Origin: JBBTCJ01 sp038043285
Lineage (GTDB): Bacteria; Planctomycetota; Phycisphaerae; UBA1845
Assembly: GCA_038043285.1 (NCBI GenBank)
Contig: JBBTCJ010000033.1
Location: 1-6,927 of the forward strand
DNA length: 6,927 nt
Direction: 5' to 3'
Shown here: piece after piece, positions 5,537 through 6,927 of the stretch
Layout of the letters: each line of letters begins with the position of its first letter
Numbering within the stretch: the first letter of the stretch is position 1
Notes under the pieces: model-generated
Database searches by the model: none
What the model saw: the letters and a program-made list of their open reading frames with translations, nothing else
What the model was told of the DNA's origin: nothing
Position numbers and translations under genes: made by a program

Positions 5537-5545
5537 TGTTACAAT
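5537..5545 (+). promoter_or_regulatory. Extended -10 promoter-like site for the modular exported protein
   Basis: TGTTACAAT (5537-5545) gives an extended -10 (TGn followed by TACAAT, 5 of 6 to TATAAT). No acceptable -35 lies at the usual distance, which extended -10 promoters can tolerate. A start near 5552 would leave a leader of about 37 nt before ATG 5589. Confidence 0.4.
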
Positions 5546-5588
5546 ACATTCGAGGACCAATGGAGGGCCAAACTCCGGCCTCGTCGCC

Positions 5589-6927
5589 ATGACCAGGAAA
5601 ATGCGACAGCTCTGTGTGTTAACCTTGCTCGGCAGCGCCAGTCTCTCCTTTGCCGATGATCTCCTCTTTCGCTACGAGGGGGATGTTCGCCCAGATGGCC
5701 CGCTGAGCGGGTTCCAGAACTACGACACTTGCGCATTTATGTGTTCCGAGTGGATTGAGGACGGTCATTTTGTCACCGAGTGGCGAAGTACGGGAGGCGA
5801 CCTGACCAATTACAGTAGGACGATTTCGGCTGTGGGCGAGGAACCGCCGCCGACCATCTGGATGGAGTGGCGGTTCCGTTCCGATTTCCCGCTGTTGCGA
5901 GGCGAGGTTGGTTGCGACGGGCGGGTCAATCTGCAGTTCCGGAATATTTTTGGGGTGGTATGGTTGCACGGCAACGCTGCTGTAGAAGGTGGGGAGGCAC
6001 ACTTCATTGGCTCTTTGACGCTGAATGCGTTCCATACGCTCCGTTTTGAAAGCCAAGACGGAACAAGTTATTCCTGGGCGAATGACGGCCAGAAGTTCGC
6101 ATTATTTAGCGACGACCCTCCTCCATTTACAATCTCCATACTCCAATTCGGCGGTTCCGGCGACTGCACGCGACCTAATGGTAGTCCGATGCGTAACGAA
6201 TGGGACTTTGTCCGTTACGGCACGCTGGGCGACGGCGAGGCCGTGGTTTCCGCCGATCCGCCGCAGGGCGTCGTCGACACCAACACCTACCCCGACCTCG
6301 ACCGCTTCCGCGTCACCTTCGACCGCCCGGGGTTCGTCTACGTGGACGACGTAACCGTTGCCACTACCGGCGGTGACGTTCCCATAGTCTTATGGGTCCG
6401 CCGACCCGACGGCGGCGAGCCGGACACGGTGGAGATTGTGCTCGATCGAGCGATTCCCTTCGCCCAGACCACGACGTTCACCTTCGACACCGGCGGCTCC
6501 CCGAACACCGTCGAATACACGGTTCTTTCCCTCGGCGCATGTTGCCTGGCCGACGGATCCTGCATAGATTCCGAGGAAACCGAGTGCGCTTCGCTTGCTG
6601 GGAGCTTCACCCCCGGCGCGGCGTGCTCGGCTCCGCAATCCTGCTGCGTGGACGGCGAATGTATCGAGCTTGATCCGCTGTGTTGCAGCGCCGAAGGCGG
6701 CATGGTTCCGACGCTGACTTGCGACCTGGACGCCGACGGCGACACCCTCGACGCCGCCTGCGGCGACGCATGTCCCGCCGATCCCGACAAGACAGCGCCC
6801 GGCCCATGCGGCTGCGGCGTCCCCGACAGCGACGCCGACGGGGACACCGTGCCCGATTGCCTCGATCAATGTCCCGGCGCCGACGATCGACCGGACCAGG
6901 ACCACGACGGCATCCCCGACTGTTTGG
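5589..6927 (+). CDS. Exported modular protein with Cys-rich and thrombospondin type 3-like repeats, C-terminus missing
   Basis: Open for 446 codons with no stop to the right edge. Residues 1-22 form a Sec signal peptide (MTRKMRQ, hydrophobic LCVLTLLG, cleavage likely after SFA). Residues 23-213 are a Trp/Phe-rich, probably beta-sheet domain I do not recognise; it could be a lectin-like sandwich. Residues 220-313 (SADPPQGVVD to FDTGGSPNTVEYTVL) form a second beta-rich module of a type I associate with planctomycete secreted proteins. Residues 317-371 hold two Cys-rich units (ACCLADGSC, SCCVDGEC). From 379, DLDADGDTLD, DSDADGDTVPDC and DQDHDGIPDC are calcium-binding DxDxDG repeats like thrombospondin type 3. 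It is probably a secreted or surface structural protein; no catalytic motif is visible. ATG 5589 lacks a close Shine-Dalgarno sequence; ATG 5601 is an alternative start. Codon use in the first domain is less GC-biased than in the rest. Confidence 0.85.
   Translation, partial: MTRKMRQLCVLTLLGSASLSFADDLLFRYEGDVRPDGPLSGFQNYDTCAFMCSEWIEDGHFVTEWRSTGGDLTNYSRTISAVGEEPPPTIWMEWRFRSDFPLLRGEVGCDGRVNLQFRNIFGVVWLHGNAAVEGGEAHFIGSLTLNAFHTLRFESQDGTSYSWANDGQKFALFSDDPPPFTISILQFGGSGDCTRPNGSPMRNEWDFVRYGTLGDGEAVVSADPPQGVVDTNTYPDLDRFRVTFDRPGFVYVDDVTVATTGGDVPIVLWVRRPDGGEPDTVEIVLDRAIPFAQTTTFTFDTGGSPNTVEYTVLSLGACCLADGSCIDSEETECASLAGSFTPGAACSAPQSCCVDGECIELDPLCCSAEGGMVPTLTCDLDADGDTLDAACGDACPADPDKTAPGPCGCGVPDSDADGDTVPDCLDQCPGADDRPDQDHDGIPDCL

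Noticed and set aside
4995..5549. Minus-strand open frame of 184 codons crossing the gap
   Set aside because: It passes through 34 unknown residues, the tandem repeat and the palindromic element, and overlaps the prfB end. The repeat period is a multiple of three, which keeps frames open by accident, and no homology is recognisable.
6338..6905. Minus-strand open frames opposite the modular surface protein
   Set aside because: They arise from the repetitive GAC/GCC-rich coding of the plus-strand gene and show no family features.
1..6927. A new defence, mobile or biosynthetic system
   Set aside because: All recognisable genes are housekeeping or exported structural types. No nuclease, transposase, integrase, toxin-antitoxin pair or clustered accessory enzymes were seen.

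Overview
The window looks like chromosomal DNA from a GC-rich planctomycete, possibly Phycisphaerae-like, and probably comes from a scaffolded draft or metagenome assembly. The lineage is inferred from the last gene. It is a large exported protein joining Cys-rich CCxxDGxC modules to calcium-binding DxDxDG (thrombospondin type 3-like) repeats, a style I associate with that phylum. The rest is housekeeping DNA with intergenic repeats. I see no defence system, prophage, transposase or CRISPR array.

Left part, minus strand. Reading right to left: purB (adenylosuccinate lyase, of the type resembling animal ADSL), then pyrE (orotate phosphoribosyltransferase) 66 nt downstream and probably cotranscribed. 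A long palindromic intergenic element containing a terminator-like hairpin follows. Last comes the first 75 codons of a TPR-family lipoprotein that runs off the left edge.

Middle part, plus strand. Diverging from purB across a short promoter region with a 12-bp perfect palindrome is an exported cyclophilin-type peptidyl-prolyl isomerase carrying Ig/PKD-like domains. Only 16 nt after it comes prfB, peptide chain release factor 2. prfB is split by an in-frame UGA at codon 25 in the classic CUU-UGA-C context. This is the autoregulatory programmed +1 frameshift, so the complete 373-residue protein is obtained only by joining two frames.

Right part. Positions 5059-5588 hold no convincing gene. 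They contain a second palindromic element, a 63-bp tandem repeat interrupted by exactly 100 Ns (an assembly gap inside the repeat), and a short promoter-like stretch. From 5589 to the right edge runs an open, incomplete gene for the exported modular protein. Its first 210 or so codons have visibly different codon use from the remainder.

The genes do not form one pathway. purB and pyrE link purine and pyrimidine synthesis, prfB is a translation gene, and the three exported proteins act at the envelope or outside it. The best points for a second look are the prfB recoding site with its weak Shine-Dalgarno-like stimulator, the tandem repeat that broke the assembly, the paired palindromic elements, and the mosaic composition of the last gene.
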